This document shows, piece after piece, positions 1 to 9,291 of a stretch of 64,000 nt of DNA. The notes under the pieces were generated by a model. The model was not told the origin of the DNA and made no database searches. It saw nothing but the letters and a program-made list of their open reading frames with translations. Each line of letters starts with the position of its first letter. Position 1 is the first letter of the stretch. The DNA is from Dyella jiangningensis (GTDB lineage: Bacteria; Pseudomonadota; Gammaproteobacteria; Xanthomonadales; Rhodanobacteraceae). The stretch spans positions 1,116,001 to 1,180,000 of the forward strand of contig NZ_NFZS01000004.1 in the NCBI RefSeq assembly GCF_003264855.1, given 5' to 3'. The translations under genes and the position numbers were made by a program.

Positions 1-603
1 TCCATGCACGTGTTCGGACGCGATCGCTGGCATGTGTCGGATCTGCGTGGATTGCTGGGCATCGTCTCGCCCTCGCTGCAGGACGACTGCACCAGTGATG
101 CGACGCTGGAGGTTTCCGAGGCGGTGTTGTCGAGTTTCTTCGCGGCGCGGCGGCTGGGGCTGGATCATCGCGTCACGGCGGCCATGCGCGAACGCGCTGA
201 TGAAGCGATTGCCCACGCCGGCGCCACGCATCTGCTGGGCCGACGCATGGCGAGCCTGTCCACCGGTGAGGCGAGGCGCGTGCTGATCGCGCGGGCACTG
301 GTCCACCGTCCGCGTGCGCTGTTGCTGGACGAACCCTGTGCCGGCCTGGACATGGCCAGCCGGCGGCGCTTCCTGGAAAGCCTGCGCGGCCTCGCCCGCA
401 GCGGCACCACGCTGCTGCTGGTAACGCATCACATCGAAGAGGTGTTGCCCGAGATCGAGCGCGTGGTGCTGCTGCGTGATGGTCGCGTGCTGCGCCAGGG
501 CGACAAGGCCGATGTGCTTACCAGCGAGGCGCTGGGCGATGCCTTCGGCATGCCGGTGCGCGTGCAGAGGAATGGCGACTACTACAACGCCGCCGTGATG
601 TGA
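1..603 (+). CDS. ABC transporter ATP-binding protein, ModF-like (5' truncated)
   Basis: This is the C-terminal part of an ABC ATPase whose reading frame runs off the left edge, so the Walker A loop is not visible. The signature motif LSTGEARR, the Walker B segment RALLLDEP and the switch-histidine segment VTHH appear in the correct order. The unusual LSTGE signature, and the FG-x-RD-x-W followed by GIVSPSLQ near the left end, resemble the ModF/PhrA-type ATPases. Those are cytosolic and are not clearly tied to one transported substrate. A strong terminator follows the stop codon. The partner subunit and exact substrate cannot be judged from this fragment. Confidence 0.85.
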   Translation, partial: SMHVFGRDRWHVSDLRGLLGIVSPSLQDDCTSDATLEVSEAVLSSFFAARRLGLDHRVTAAMRERADEAIAHAGATHLLGRRMASLSTGEARRVLIARALVHRPRALLLDEPCAGLDMASRRRFLESLRGLARSGTTLLLVTHHIEEVLPEIERVVLLRDGRVLRQGDKADVLTSEALGDAFGMPVRVQRNGDYYNAAVM

Positions 604-627
604 CCTGTGCGCGCACCAAAAAGTGAA

Positions 628-661
628 AAGGCCCCGGTGGAAGCCGGGGCCTTGGTTTTTT
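628..661. terminator. Rho-independent terminator between the ABC ATPase and sppA
   Basis: A perfect 10-bp stem (AAGGCCCCGG at 628-637 with CCGGGGCCTT at 644-653) closes a six-base loop. Six T residues follow at 656-661. It serves the plus-strand ABC gene. The convergent sppA gene ends at 678, so the hairpin may act in both directions, although the A-run on its left side is short. Confidence 0.9.
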
Positions 662-677
662 GGCGAGGACGATTCGC

Positions 678-2543
678 TCAGCGCGGCGTGCAGAAGCAAT
701 AGGCGTAGATGTTCGGCCGACCCGTTTCCGCATGGCGCAGCAGTTTCAGCTCCGGCGCCATCGTGTCGATATGCGCCACCCAGGCCGGCAACTGCAGGCC
801 GTAGGACTGCGCCACCCGCACCATCGCGCTCTCGTTGAGGTTGACCAGGAACTGCTCGAAGCCGCCCAGCGATTCCTCCACGTAACGTACCGGATAGTCC
901 TTGCCGAGCTTGGCGCGCTGCGCCGCATCGGCGACGGCGTCGCCCAGGCCGCCCAACTGGTCGACCAGGCCGCGATCGAGCGCCTGCTGGCCGGTCCACA
1001 CGCGACCCTGGGCAATGGTGTCGACCGCGTCGTACGGCTTGCCGCGCGCCTTGGCGACCTGTCCCACGAAATCGCGATAGCCCTTTTCGATGGTGGCCTG
1101 GATCACCGTGCCCACCTTCGGATCGAGCGGACGCGTGATGTCGAATGCGCCGGCGAGCGGGCCGGTGCCCACGCCGTCGTTCTTCACGCCCAGCTTGTCC
1201 AGCGTGCCAGGTACCGTCAGCACCATGCCGAAGATGCCGATGGAACCGGTGATGGTGTTCGGCTCGGCGTAGATGCGATCGGCGTTCATCGAGATCCAGT
1301 AGCCGCCGCTGGCCGCCACATTGCCCATCGACACCACGACCGGAATGCCCGCATCGCGGGTCAGCGCCACTTCACGGCGGATCTGTTCGGCCGCGTAGAC
1401 TTCGCCGCCCGGCGAATTCACGCGCAGCACCAGCGCCTTGGTGCGCTTGTCGGTGCGTGCGGCACGGATCAGCGCGGCGGTGGAGTCGCCGCCCACCGTG
1501 CCCTGCGGCTGCTTGCCGCCGGAAATCTCGCCCTCGGCCACCACCACCGACACGCCCGGTGCGAAACCGCCGTCGTTGTCGGGCAGGTTGGCGCCATAGC
1601 GTTGCAGCGAAATCTGGCGGAAGCCCTCGCCCTTCTTGCCGGCGGGCACGCCTTCCTTGCGCATCATCGCTTCGAGTTCGGCCGGCGTCGCCACGCCATC
1701 GACCAGATGCTGGTCCAGCGAGAGACGGCCGAGGTCGCCGCGCGCGTCCGCGATCTTCTGCGGCAGGCTGTCGATGTCGGCGCGCAGCGTGGCCGGTTCG
1801 AGCTTGCGCAGCTTCGCCACTTCGTTGATGTAGCTGTCCCACAGACCGCCCATCCAGAAGCTGTCGGCCTCCTTCGCCTCCGGTGAAGCGTGGTCGAGGA
1901 TGTACGGCTCGGCGGCGCTCTTGAACTGGCCCACGCGGAACAGGTGTACGTCCACGCCGAGCTTGTCGAGCAGGTCCTTGTAGAACAGGCGATAGTTGGC
2001 CAGGCCGGTGATCAGCACGCCACCTTGCGGATCGACCAGCACGCGATCGGCATGCGCGGCGAGGTAGTACTGGCCCTGGTCGTAATTGGCCGCCCAAACG
2101 ATCACCGGTTTGCCAGCGGCGCGGAATCGATCCAGCGCAGCGCCCACTTCGCGCAACGCGGCGAAACCGCCGCCCTGCAGGTCACCGGGTTCCAGCAGGA
2201 TGCGCGTGATGCGTGTGTCCTTCGCGGCCGCGTCGATGGCACCTACGAGGTCGCGCAGCTGGATCTGCTTCGGCGGATTGCCTGACAGCTGCGCCAGCAG
2301 GCGCTCCATCGGCTCGATGCTGTACTGCTCGACCAGTTCGCCCTTGGGCTTGATGACCAGCACGCTGTCGCTGAGGATCGCGTGCTCGCCGCGGCTGCCC
2401 AGGTAGCCGCCGAGCAGCACCAGCAGCAGGATGGAGAAAAAGAAGAAGAAGACCAGGTTGAGGATGACCACCCTGACCACGTTGATGCCGCGCCCGAGTG
2501 CGCAGAGAAAAGCCCAGAAACCGTTGGGGCGGCGTTCCGTCAT
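678..2543 (-). CDS. sppA: Signal peptide peptidase SppA, 67 kDa type
   Basis: SppA is an inner-membrane protease that degrades signal peptides left after Sec cleavage. The 621-residue product matches the long, tandem-domain form known from E. coli. A single membrane anchor lies at about residues 24-48. The general-base lysine is in FRVGQFKSAAEP (Lys208) and the nucleophile is in NVAASGGYW (Ser412), one in each half of the protein as expected for a Ser/Lys protease of this family. The gene stands alone, divergent from nothing and convergent with the upstream ABC gene. Nothing unusual is seen. Confidence 0.96.
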   Translation of the reverse strand: MTERRPNGFWAFLCALGRGINVVRVVILNLVFFFFFSILLLVLLGGYLGSRGEHAILSDSVLVIKPKGELVEQYSIEPMERLLAQLSGNPPKQIQLRDLVGAIDAAAKDTRITRILLEPGDLQGGGFAALREVGAALDRFRAAGKPVIVWAANYDQGQYYLAAHADRVLVDPQGGVLITGLANYRLFYKDLLDKLGVDVHLFRVGQFKSAAEPYILDHASPEAKEADSFWMGGLWDSYINEVAKLRKLEPATLRADIDSLPQKIADARGDLGRLSLDQHLVDGVATPAELEAMMRKEGVPAGKKGEGFRQISLQRYGANLPDNDGGFAPGVSVVVAEGEISGGKQPQGTVGGDSTAALIRAARTDKRTKALVLRVNSPGGEVYAAEQIRREVALTRDAGIPVVVSMGNVAASGGYWISMNADRIYAEPNTITGSIGIFGMVLTVPGTLDKLGVKNDGVGTGPLAGAFDITRPLDPKVGTVIQATIEKGYRDFVGQVAKARGKPYDAVDTIAQGRVWTGQQALDRGLVDQLGGLGDAVADAAQRAKLGKDYPVRYVEESLGGFEQFLVNLNESAMVRVAQSYGLQLPAWVAHIDTMAPELKLLRHAETGRPNIYAYCFCTPR

Positions 2544-2659
2544 GCGAAGGTCCTCAGAAGGTCGGTGACAGCGTAGCCGTTCGTACGGCGAAGGTCATGT
2601 GGTGCTGAAGACACATGCGGCTGACGGCCGGCGCCCGTGCGGGGCGCCACCAGGCGCCC

Positions 2660-4027
2660 TCAAGCGGGTCGCTGCCAGCGTTCGCGAAAGGCGCTGCGAC
2701 AGAAGCGGGTGAACAGCAGGATGGCCGCCATGGTCAGGCCGGCAATCAGGCCCATCCACATGCCGCGCGCGCCCATGCCGTGGCGGAAGGCCAGCCACCA
2801 GCCCACCGGCATGCCCACGCCCCAGTAGGCAAACAGGGTGATCACCATCGGCACGCGGGTGTCCTTGAGGCCACGCAACGCGCCGTTGGACGTGACCTGG
2901 ATGCCGTCGGAGAACTGGAAGAAGCCCGCGAGCAGCATCAGCTGCGCGGCCAGCGCAATCACGGCAGCGTCATGCGTGTACATCCGCGCAAGCAGGTGCG
3001 GGATGCCGAGCATCAGCGACGACGACACCGTCTGCACGCACAGCGCCAGGCCGATGCCGCACAGGCCCGCATAGCGCACGCCACGTGCATCGCCGCGGCC
3101 CACCGCGTTGCCCACGCGCACGGTGATCGCCATCGACAGGCCCAGCGGAACCATGAAGGCCACCGTCGCCACGCTCAACGCGACCTGGTGGCTGGCGACC
3201 ACCGTCTCGCCGAGTGTCGCGATGGCGAGCGCCACCGCGACGAACAGGCCGCCTTCGGCCAGCAGGGTCACCGCCATCGGACCGCCGATCTTCAGCAGCT
3301 CCAGCAGCATCTTCGGCTTGGGCCATGCGATGCCTTCGCGCAGGCCAAGGTCGCGATACGCCGGGTACTTGGCGATGTACAGCGCAAAGCCCGCCATCTC
3401 CAGCCACAGCACGGTCGCCGTGGCGATGCCGCTGCCCAGCGAACCCAGCGCCGGCAGGCCGAACTTGCCGTACATCAGCACATAGCCCAGCGGCGCCAGC
3501 ACCAGCAGGCCGCCGAAGCTGAAGTACATCGAGGGACGCGTCATCGACAGGCCCTCGGACAGGCCGCGCAACGCGAAGTAGCTGGTGAGCGCCGGGCCGG
3601 CCCAGCTGATCGCGTGCAGGAAGTGCATCACGTCGGCGCGCAGCGTCGGCACCACGCCGATCCAGTCCAGCATCGGGGTGGCGTTGCGCACCAGGAACCA
3701 CATCACGATGCCCATGGCCCAGGCCAGCCACAGCGCCTGCACGAACACCGCGCCCACTTCGTGGCGACGGCCCGCGCCATCGAGCTGCGCGACCGACGGC
3801 GGCACCGCCATCATCATGCCCAGTCCACTTACCAGTGCCAGCGCCCAGATGCTCACCGCCGTGGTGACGGCGGCCTGCACGTGCGCACTCAGGTGCCCGG
3901 CAAGCACGGCATCGACGAAGTTCGGACCCACCGCAGCCAATTGCGCGGCGATCAACGGAAGGGCAAGGCGCACCGTGGCGCCGACCTCGTGCGCCACCCT
4001 GGCGCGATCGGGGCGGAAAGAGAACAT
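2660..4027 (-). CDS. MATE family efflux transporter (NorM-like)
   Basis: This is a 455-residue polytopic inner-membrane protein of usual MATE length with about twelve hydrophobic segments. It starts with LPLIAAQLAAVGPNFVDAV, a typical first MATE helix region, and ends with a short basic tail. MATE proteins export cationic drugs and metabolites using Na+ or H+ gradients. The substrate is not predictable here. The start at 4027 is supported by an AGGAG sequence eight bases upstream. It is transcribed away from the DUF3667-like gene that begins 137 bases to the right. Confidence 0.93.
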   Translation of the reverse strand: MFSFRPDRARVAHEVGATVRLALPLIAAQLAAVGPNFVDAVLAGHLSAHVQAAVTTAVSIWALALVSGLGMMMAVPPSVAQLDGAGRRHEVGAVFVQALWLAWAMGIVMWFLVRNATPMLDWIGVVPTLRADVMHFLHAISWAGPALTSYFALRGLSEGLSMTRPSMYFSFGGLLVLAPLGYVLMYGKFGLPALGSLGSGIATATVLWLEMAGFALYIAKYPAYRDLGLREGIAWPKPKMLLELLKIGGPMAVTLLAEGGLFVAVALAIATLGETVVASHQVALSVATVAFMVPLGLSMAITVRVGNAVGRGDARGVRYAGLCGIGLALCVQTVSSSLMLGIPHLLARMYTHDAAVIALAAQLMLLAGFFQFSDGIQVTSNGALRGLKDTRVPMVITLFAYWGVGMPVGWWLAFRHGMGARGMWMGLIAGLTMAAILLFTRFCRSAFRERWQRPA

Positions 4028-4163
4028 GGGAAGACTCCTGGGCCCGGCATTCTAGCGCACCCGTCGGCAGCCTCCCGACAGCGTGGATCGCAGCACGCCT
4101 GCAGGCCGTGCCGATATCGCCCTCTTGTGCCAAGATCTTTGGCTGATTGAGTCAGGGGGACGC

Positions 4164-5282
4164 ATGAAGAAGGAACTGGTGTCGTTCGAGGGGCTGTACT
4201 GCGCCAACTGCAGCGCGCCGATGCAGGGCGAGTTTTGCCACGAATGCGGGCAATCGATCCATTCGGTGCTGCGGCCGATGCACCACATGGTCGAGGACAC
4301 GCTCGACATGGTGCTGCACATCGATGGCCGCGTGGTGCACACGGTGCCGCCGCTGTTCTACAAGCCCGGCTTCCTCACCATGGAATACTTCGCCGGCCGC
4401 CGGCAGCGCTACGTGGCGCCGTTCCGCCTGATGTTCGTGCTGTGCCTGCTGGCCTTCTTCGTCACCCGCATCGCCATCGACAACGTCGGTTTCACCGACA
4501 CCAACCTCGAAGCCAGCGCCGGCACCGGCGACTTCGCCAAGGACAACGCCGCCGATGCGGTCCGCGCCCGCTTCGAGACGATGCGCAAGGACATCGACAA
4601 GGCGGCCGACAACGCCGAGCACGGCAAGAAGACCATCCGCAAGCTGATCAGCGTGGAGCGCGACCACGCCAACCACCGCCTCGAACAGCTGGGCGCCGCG
4701 CCGCTGGCGGCGCAGACGGAGGATGGCTGGGACTTCCACCAGAACAAGATCGAATCAAGCTGGCTGCCTGACAGCATGGTCCGGAGCCTCAATCGCTCCC
4801 TTGAGCACATGGGCACCAACCTGCGGGGTGCCATGGTTGGCGGCGAGGAAGGCGCCGCCGCCCAGGAGCGCATCCTGGCGGGCGTCTTTGGCGTGCTACC
4901 CCAGACCATGTTCGTGGTGATGCCGCTGTTCGCCTTGCTCTTGAAGCTGATGTACCTGTTCAAGCGCCGCCTTTATATGGAGCACCTGATCGTGGCGCTG
5001 CACAGCCACGCCTTCATGTTCCTGGTCCTGTTCCTGGGCGTGCTGGTCGGCGGCCTGCGCAGCTGGCTGGTGCCGCACGCCGCCTGGGCGAGCACGCCCC
5101 TGCTGCTGGTGATCTGGGCGCTGGGGATCTGGGTGCCGGTCTACCTGCTGATCATGCAGAAGCGGGTCTATCGCCAGGGCTGGTTCCTGACCACGGTGAA
5201 GTACCTGTTCATCGGTTGGTGCTACTCGTGGCTGATCGGTTTTGCGCTGGGTTTTGCGGCCTTGCTGGGCCTGGCGCATTGA
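4164..5282 (+). CDS. DUF3667-like membrane protein with N-terminal zinc ribbon
   Basis: The product is a predicted inner-membrane protein of 372 residues. The N-terminus carries CANCSAPMQGEFCHECGQ, two Cys-x2-Cys knuckles that form a probable zinc ribbon. It is followed by the conserved FYKPGFLTMEYFAGRRQRY segment typical of DUF3667-like proteins. A hydrophobic helix at about 90-110 precedes a charged, probably coiled segment. The C-terminal third has four or five membrane helices. The ATG at 4164 is preferred over upstream in-frame starts because AGGGGGA lies directly before it. Function is unknown. Confidence 0.85.
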   Translation: MKKELVSFEGLYCANCSAPMQGEFCHECGQSIHSVLRPMHHMVEDTLDMVLHIDGRVVHTVPPLFYKPGFLTMEYFAGRRQRYVAPFRLMFVLCLLAFFVTRIAIDNVGFTDTNLEASAGTGDFAKDNAADAVRARFETMRKDIDKAADNAEHGKKTIRKLISVERDHANHRLEQLGAAPLAAQTEDGWDFHQNKIESSWLPDSMVRSLNRSLEHMGTNLRGAMVGGEEGAAAQERILAGVFGVLPQTMFVVMPLFALLLKLMYLFKRRLYMEHLIVALHSHAFMFLVLFLGVLVGGLRSWLVPHAAWASTPLLLVIWALGIWVPVYLLIMQKRVYRQGWFLTTVKYLFIGWCYSWLIGFALGFAALLGLAH

Positions 5283-5353
5283 CGTTCGCTACGCGAATTT
5301 TTTGTGACATGCATCACACACAAACCGCGCACGTGAGCCACTTTCTGGCCAAG

Positions 5354-5378
5354 CCCCCGTTGTCCCGACGGGGGTTTT
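5354..5378 (+). terminator. Probable terminator of the DUF3667-like gene
   Basis: CCCCCGT (5354-5360) pairs with ACGGGGG (5368-5374) around a seven-base loop, and four T residues follow. It lies 72 bases after the stop codon of the upstream plus-strand gene. Confidence 0.7.
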
Positions 5379-5563
5379 GCACAGCGTCACAGGCCTGTCA
5401 AGGCAAGACCCGTGCCTATGGCAATTGTATGAACCCCAGCCTGCTGGAAAATTTAACTAGCTGATTTATATGTAGATTTCAGCCTGGTTAAAAGTTGAAC
5501 AGTACGTGCCCAAGGCCGTTTTCATGCGCTTGAAGGGCCTCCTTCAACGCACGATCCACAGAC

Positions 5564-5586
5564 TTATCCACAGATGCTGTGGATAA
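5564..5586. promoter_or_regulatory. Inverted pair of perfect DnaA boxes upstream of priA
   Basis: TTATCCACA (5564-5572) and its exact complement TGTGGATAA (5578-5586) are separated by five bases. Both match the strong DnaA box. A weaker direct copy, CGATCCACA (5552-5560), lies three bases to the left. About 65-110 bases further left the sequence becomes clearly AT-rich (about 5447-5500). The intergenic region from 5283 to 5742 otherwise holds only the terminator at 5354 and no gene that I can support. The sites lie 157 bases before the priA start. Whether DnaA binds here is inferred from sequence alone. Confidence 0.7.
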
Positions 5587-5742
5587 CCGCAAAAGCCCCA
5601 TGCCGATAGTCACTTAGCCCCCTTTCCTAGATGGCGGGGCAGCAAGCCCCCGCAAACGGCCGTCGGCAGACCATTCGCCCGCGCATGCATCCCTCGTCCC
5701 CGCGATGGCAGCCCGGTTACACTGCGACGTCACGAGGTGTTC

Positions 5743-7911
5743 ATGCCCGCCGTCCTACGCGTCGCCCTCCCGGTTCCCCTGCCGACCCTGTTCGATTACT
5801 TGCCCGCCGCTTCGGGCCGGGCGGATGTGGGCAGCCGCGTCCTGGTGCCGTTCGGCAAGGGCAAGGCCGTGGGCGTGGTGGTGGAAACGAATGTGGAGTC
5901 TGCCGTCGGCCATGCGCGGCTCAAGCGGGTACTCAAGGTGCTGGATGACGGCCCGCTGCTCGACGCCGAATTGATGGCCACCCTGGCCCGCGCAGCCGAC
6001 TACTGGCTCGGCGCGCCGGGCGAGGCCTATGCCAACGCGCTCCCACTGGCCCTGCGCGAAGACCGGCCGCTCCCCGACCTGCGGGAAGAAGCCTGGGCGT
6101 TGACCGCTGCAGGGCAGAGCGCGCTGGATGCCGGCAGCCGCCGCGGCGGCAGTCGCGCCCTGCTCGAAGCGCTGGCGCCGGGCCCGGTCACCGCCGAGCT
6201 GCTCCACGAGCTGCTGCCCGGCTGGCGTGACGCGGCCCGACGCCTCGACGAGGCCGGGCTGATCGAGCGGACCGGCGTTGCCGGCGCCGCCCCCCTCCCG
6301 ACCAGCACGCCGCCCGAGCTCATGCCGGAGCAGCGGCAGGCGGTCGATACCATCGCCGCGTCGCTCGGCCAGTTCCAATCGTTCCTGCTCGATGGCGTGA
6401 CCGGCAGCGGCAAGACCGAGGTCTACCTCGCCCTGATCGAACAGGTGGTGGCCCAGGGCAAGCAGGCGCTGCTGCTGGTGCCCGAAATCGGGCTGGCGCC
6501 GCAGACCGTGCGCCGCGTGCGGGATCGCCTGGGCGTCGCGGTGGAAGTGCTGCATTCCAATCTCGCCGAAGGCGATCGCGCGCGCGCCTGGCTGCGCGCA
6601 CGATCCGGCGAGGCCAAGGTCATCCTCGGCACGCGCTCAGCCGTGTTCACCCCGCTGCCTCATGCGGGCCTGATCGTGGTCGACGAGGAGCACGACGGTG
6701 CCTACAAGCAGCAGGAAGGCTTCCGCTACCACGCCCGCGATCTCGCCCTGCTCCGCGCCCGCGCGCTCGACGTGCCGGTGGTGCTGGGCTCCGCCACGCC
6801 GTCGCTGGAATCATTGGCCAACGTGCAGGCCGGCCGTTATCGCGCCCTGCATCTGCGCGCACGCCCCGGCGCGATCCGCGCGCCGCAGGTCCAGATCGTG
6901 GACATGCGTGCGCAACGCCTGGAACACGGCCTGTCGCCCGCGCTGCTGGCGGCGGTGGCCGACACGGTGGCGCGCGGCGAGCAGGCGCTGGTGTTCCGCA
7001 ATCGCCGCGGCTATGCGCCGGTGCTGCTCTGTCACGCCTGCGGCTGGCATGCCGAATGCCCCCGCTGCGAACACCCGATGACGCTGCATGCCGGGCGTCG
7101 CCAGCTCATCTGCCATCACTGCGACTACACCGCGCGCCTGCCTGCGCAGTGTCCCGCCTGCGCCGCGCCCGACCTCAAGCCGCAGGGCCAGGGTACGGAG
7201 CGGCTGGAAGAAGCGCTGGCCGCGCAGTTTCCCGAGGTGCCGGTGCTGCGCATCGACCGCGAGACCACGCGCCGCCGCGATGCCTTCGAGCAACTGCTGG
7301 AAAGCCTGCACGAGGACCGCCCCGCGATCCTGGTCGGCACGCAGATGCTGGCCAAGGGACATGACCTGCCCAACCTCACCCTGGTCGCCATCGTGGGCGT
7401 GGATGAAGGCCTGCACAGCGTGGATTTCCGCGCCAGCGAGCGATTGTCCCAGCTGGTGGTGCAGGTGGCCGGTCGCGCCGGCCGTGCGCGCAAGCCCGGA
7501 CGCGTGCTGCTGCAGACGCATCATCCCGACCATCCGCTGTTGCGCCAGCTGCTCGCACAGGGCTACGCCGCCGCGGCGGCCACGCTGCTGGATGAACGCC
7601 GCAGCGTGCAGCTGCCGCCTTACGGTCACCAGGTGTTGTTGCGTGCCGAAGCGCACCAGCGCGAGCACGTCGATGCGTTCCTCGTCGACGCCGCCCACGC
7701 GCTTGCCGGCGCACCGCTGCAACTGGCCGGCCCCATGCCCGCGCCGATGCCGCTGCGCGCGGGCCGTCATCGTGGCCAATTGCTGATCGAGGCGGAGACG
7801 CGCAGCGCACTGCACACCGCCTTGCGTCCCTGGTATCGCATGCTCTCGACGCTGCCTTCGGCGCGTCGCGTGCGCTGGTCGCTCGACGTCGACCCCGTCG
7901 ATCTTTACTAA
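5743..7911 (+). CDS. priA: Primosomal protein N' (replication restart helicase PriA)
   Basis: PriA is a 3'-5' superfamily 2 helicase that recognises stalled forks and reloads the replicative helicase. The product has 722 residues, the usual length. The Walker A loop GVTGSGKT is at about 218-225 and the DEEH box at about 313-316. The inserted zinc-binding region with paired Cys motifs (CHACGWHAECPRC, then CHHCDY and CPAC) spans about 430-478. The ATG at 5743 is chosen over a GTG two codons earlier because ACGAGG lies about six bases before the ATG. DnaA boxes lie upstream, so replication-linked control is conceivable but not shown. Confidence 0.97.
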   Translation: MPAVLRVALPVPLPTLFDYLPAASGRADVGSRVLVPFGKGKAVGVVVETNVESAVGHARLKRVLKVLDDGPLLDAELMATLARAADYWLGAPGEAYANALPLALREDRPLPDLREEAWALTAAGQSALDAGSRRGGSRALLEALAPGPVTAELLHELLPGWRDAARRLDEAGLIERTGVAGAAPLPTSTPPELMPEQRQAVDTIAASLGQFQSFLLDGVTGSGKTEVYLALIEQVVAQGKQALLLVPEIGLAPQTVRRVRDRLGVAVEVLHSNLAEGDRARAWLRARSGEAKVILGTRSAVFTPLPHAGLIVVDEEHDGAYKQQEGFRYHARDLALLRARALDVPVVLGSATPSLESLANVQAGRYRALHLRARPGAIRAPQVQIVDMRAQRLEHGLSPALLAAVADTVARGEQALVFRNRRGYAPVLLCHACGWHAECPRCEHPMTLHAGRRQLICHHCDYTARLPAQCPACAAPDLKPQGQGTERLEEALAAQFPEVPVLRIDRETTRRRDAFEQLLESLHEDRPAILVGTQMLAKGHDLPNLTLVAIVGVDEGLHSVDFRASERLSQLVVQVAGRAGRARKPGRVLLQTHHPDHPLLRQLLAQGYAAAAATLLDERRSVQLPPYGHQVLLRAEAHQREHVDAFLVDAAHALAGAPLQLAGPMPAPMPLRAGRHRGQLLIEAETRSALHTALRPWYRMLSTLPSARRVRWSLDVDPVDLY

Positions 7912-7960
7912 GGGCGACGACGCGACTTCCCATGATTCCCGACTTCACACGAGGCATCAC

Positions 7961-9253
7961 ATGGAAGGCAACGCATCCTCCTCCGGCTCACATCCTCACG
8001 TTGTCATTCTCGGCGGCGGCTTCGGCGGCCTCGCCGTGGCGCGCGGACTCGCCGATACGAACGCCCGCGTCACCCTGATCGACCGGCGCAACCATCATCT
8101 GTTCCAGCCGCTGCTTTACCAGGTCGCCACGGCGGGGCTTTCCGCGCCTTCCATCGCCGCACCGTTGCGGCAGATCCTGCGACGCCAGGCCAACGTCACC
8201 GTGTTGATGGATGAAGCGCTCGACGTCGATCTCGCGCAACGCTGCGTGACGCTCGGCCACGGCACGCTCGGCTACGACGCGCTGGTCGTCGCCACCGGCG
8301 CCACACACGCCTACTTCGGCCATGACGATTGGGAGCGCCATGCGCCAGGCCTGAAGACACTGGATGACGCCTTCACCATCCGCCGCCGCGTGCTGCTCGC
8401 CTTCGAGCGCGCCGAGCGCGAGGACGATCCCGCGCAACGGCAGGCCTGGCTCAACTTCGTGGTGGTCGGCGGCGGCGCGACCGGCGTGGAACTCGCCGGC
8501 ACGCTGGCGGAGATCGCGCGTCACACGCTGCCCCGCGAATTCCGCCGCGCCGATCCGCGCCGCGCCAATGTGCTGCTGGTGGAAGCCGGCCCTCGCCTGT
8601 TGCCGGCTTTCGCGCCCGAGCTCTCGGAAAAAGCACGTCGGCAACTGGAAAAACTTGGCGTGGAAGTGCGCCTGGGCACGGCGGTCACGCGGATCGACGG
8701 CCAAGGCGTCATGCTCGGCGATACACCCCACGCCGCGCGCACCGTGCTGTGGGCGGCCGGCGTCGCCGCCTCACCGCTGGGCAGCCGCCTCGGCGCACCC
8801 GTGGATCGTGCCGGACGCGTACTGGTCGAGCCGGACCTCAGCGTGCCCGGCCATCCGGAAGTGTTCGTGATCGGCGACCTCGCCAGCGTCACCCAGCCCG
8901 ACGGCAAGCCGGTACCGGGCGTCGCACCGGCCGCCAAGCAGATGGGCCGCCATGTGGCCGCAGCACTCAAGGCTCGCTGGCAGGGAAAGACCAGCCCGCC
9001 GTTCCGCTATCGCGACGACGGCTCGCTGGCCACCATCGGCCGCATGGCCGCCGTCGCGCAGTTTGGCCGTCTGAAACTCTCCGGCCTGCTCGCCTGGTGG
9101 GTGTGGCTGGTGGCACACATCGCGTTCCTGATCGGCTTCCGTAACCGCCTGGTCGTCATGCTTGACTGGGCCTGGGCGTACTGGACCTACCAGCGTCACG
9201 CCCGCATCGTCACCGGCCGCGATGAGACGGCGACTTTGCCCCGGGACGCCTAG
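7961..9253 (+). CDS. Type II NADH dehydrogenase (NDH-2-like FAD oxidoreductase)
   Basis: This is a 430-residue two-dinucleotide-fold flavoprotein. The FAD-binding GGGFGG is at 18-23 and the NADH-binding [13 protein letters not shown] at about 168-180. GDLA near 310 is the second FAD contact. The hydrophobic amphipathic C-terminus ([18 protein letters not shown]) fits attachment to the membrane surface. NDH-2 passes electrons from NADH to quinone without pumping protons. It sits 50 bases after priA and only two bases before the longest possible transaldolase frame, so co-transcription with tal is likely. Confidence 0.92.
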   Translation: MEGNASSSGSHPHVVILGGGFGGLAVARGLADTNARVTLIDRRNHHLFQPLLYQVATAGLSAPSIAAPLRQILRRQANVTVLMDEALDVDLAQRCVTLGHGTLGYDALVVATGATHAYFGHDDWERHAPGLKTLDDAFTIRRRVLLAFERAEREDDPAQRQAWLNFVVVGGGATGVELAGTLAEIARHTLPREFRRADPRRANVLLVEAGPRLLPAFAPELSEKARRQLEKLGVEVRLGTAVTRIDGQGVMLGDTPHAARTVLWAAGVAASPLGSRLGAPVDRAGRVLVEPDLSVPGHPEVFVIGDLASVTQPDGKPVPGVAPAAKQMGRHVAAALKARWQGKTSPPFRYRDDGSLATIGRMAAVAQFGRLKLSGLLAWWVWLVAHIAFLIGFRNRLVVMLDWAWAYWTYQRHARIVTGRDETATLPRDA

Positions 9254-9291
9254 CCGTGGACAATGGACGTCTTTTCCAGCCGGACCACGCC

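Noticed and set aside
660-1886. Long plus-strand open frame opposite sppA (408 codons)
   Set aside because: It is antisense to a clear sppA gene, has no family features, and is explained by GC-rich third positions.
5447-5586. Chromosomal replication origin
   Set aside because: Only two perfect DnaA boxes and one weak one are present, and no dnaA, dnaN or parAB genes are nearby. Recorded as a DnaA-binding locus instead.
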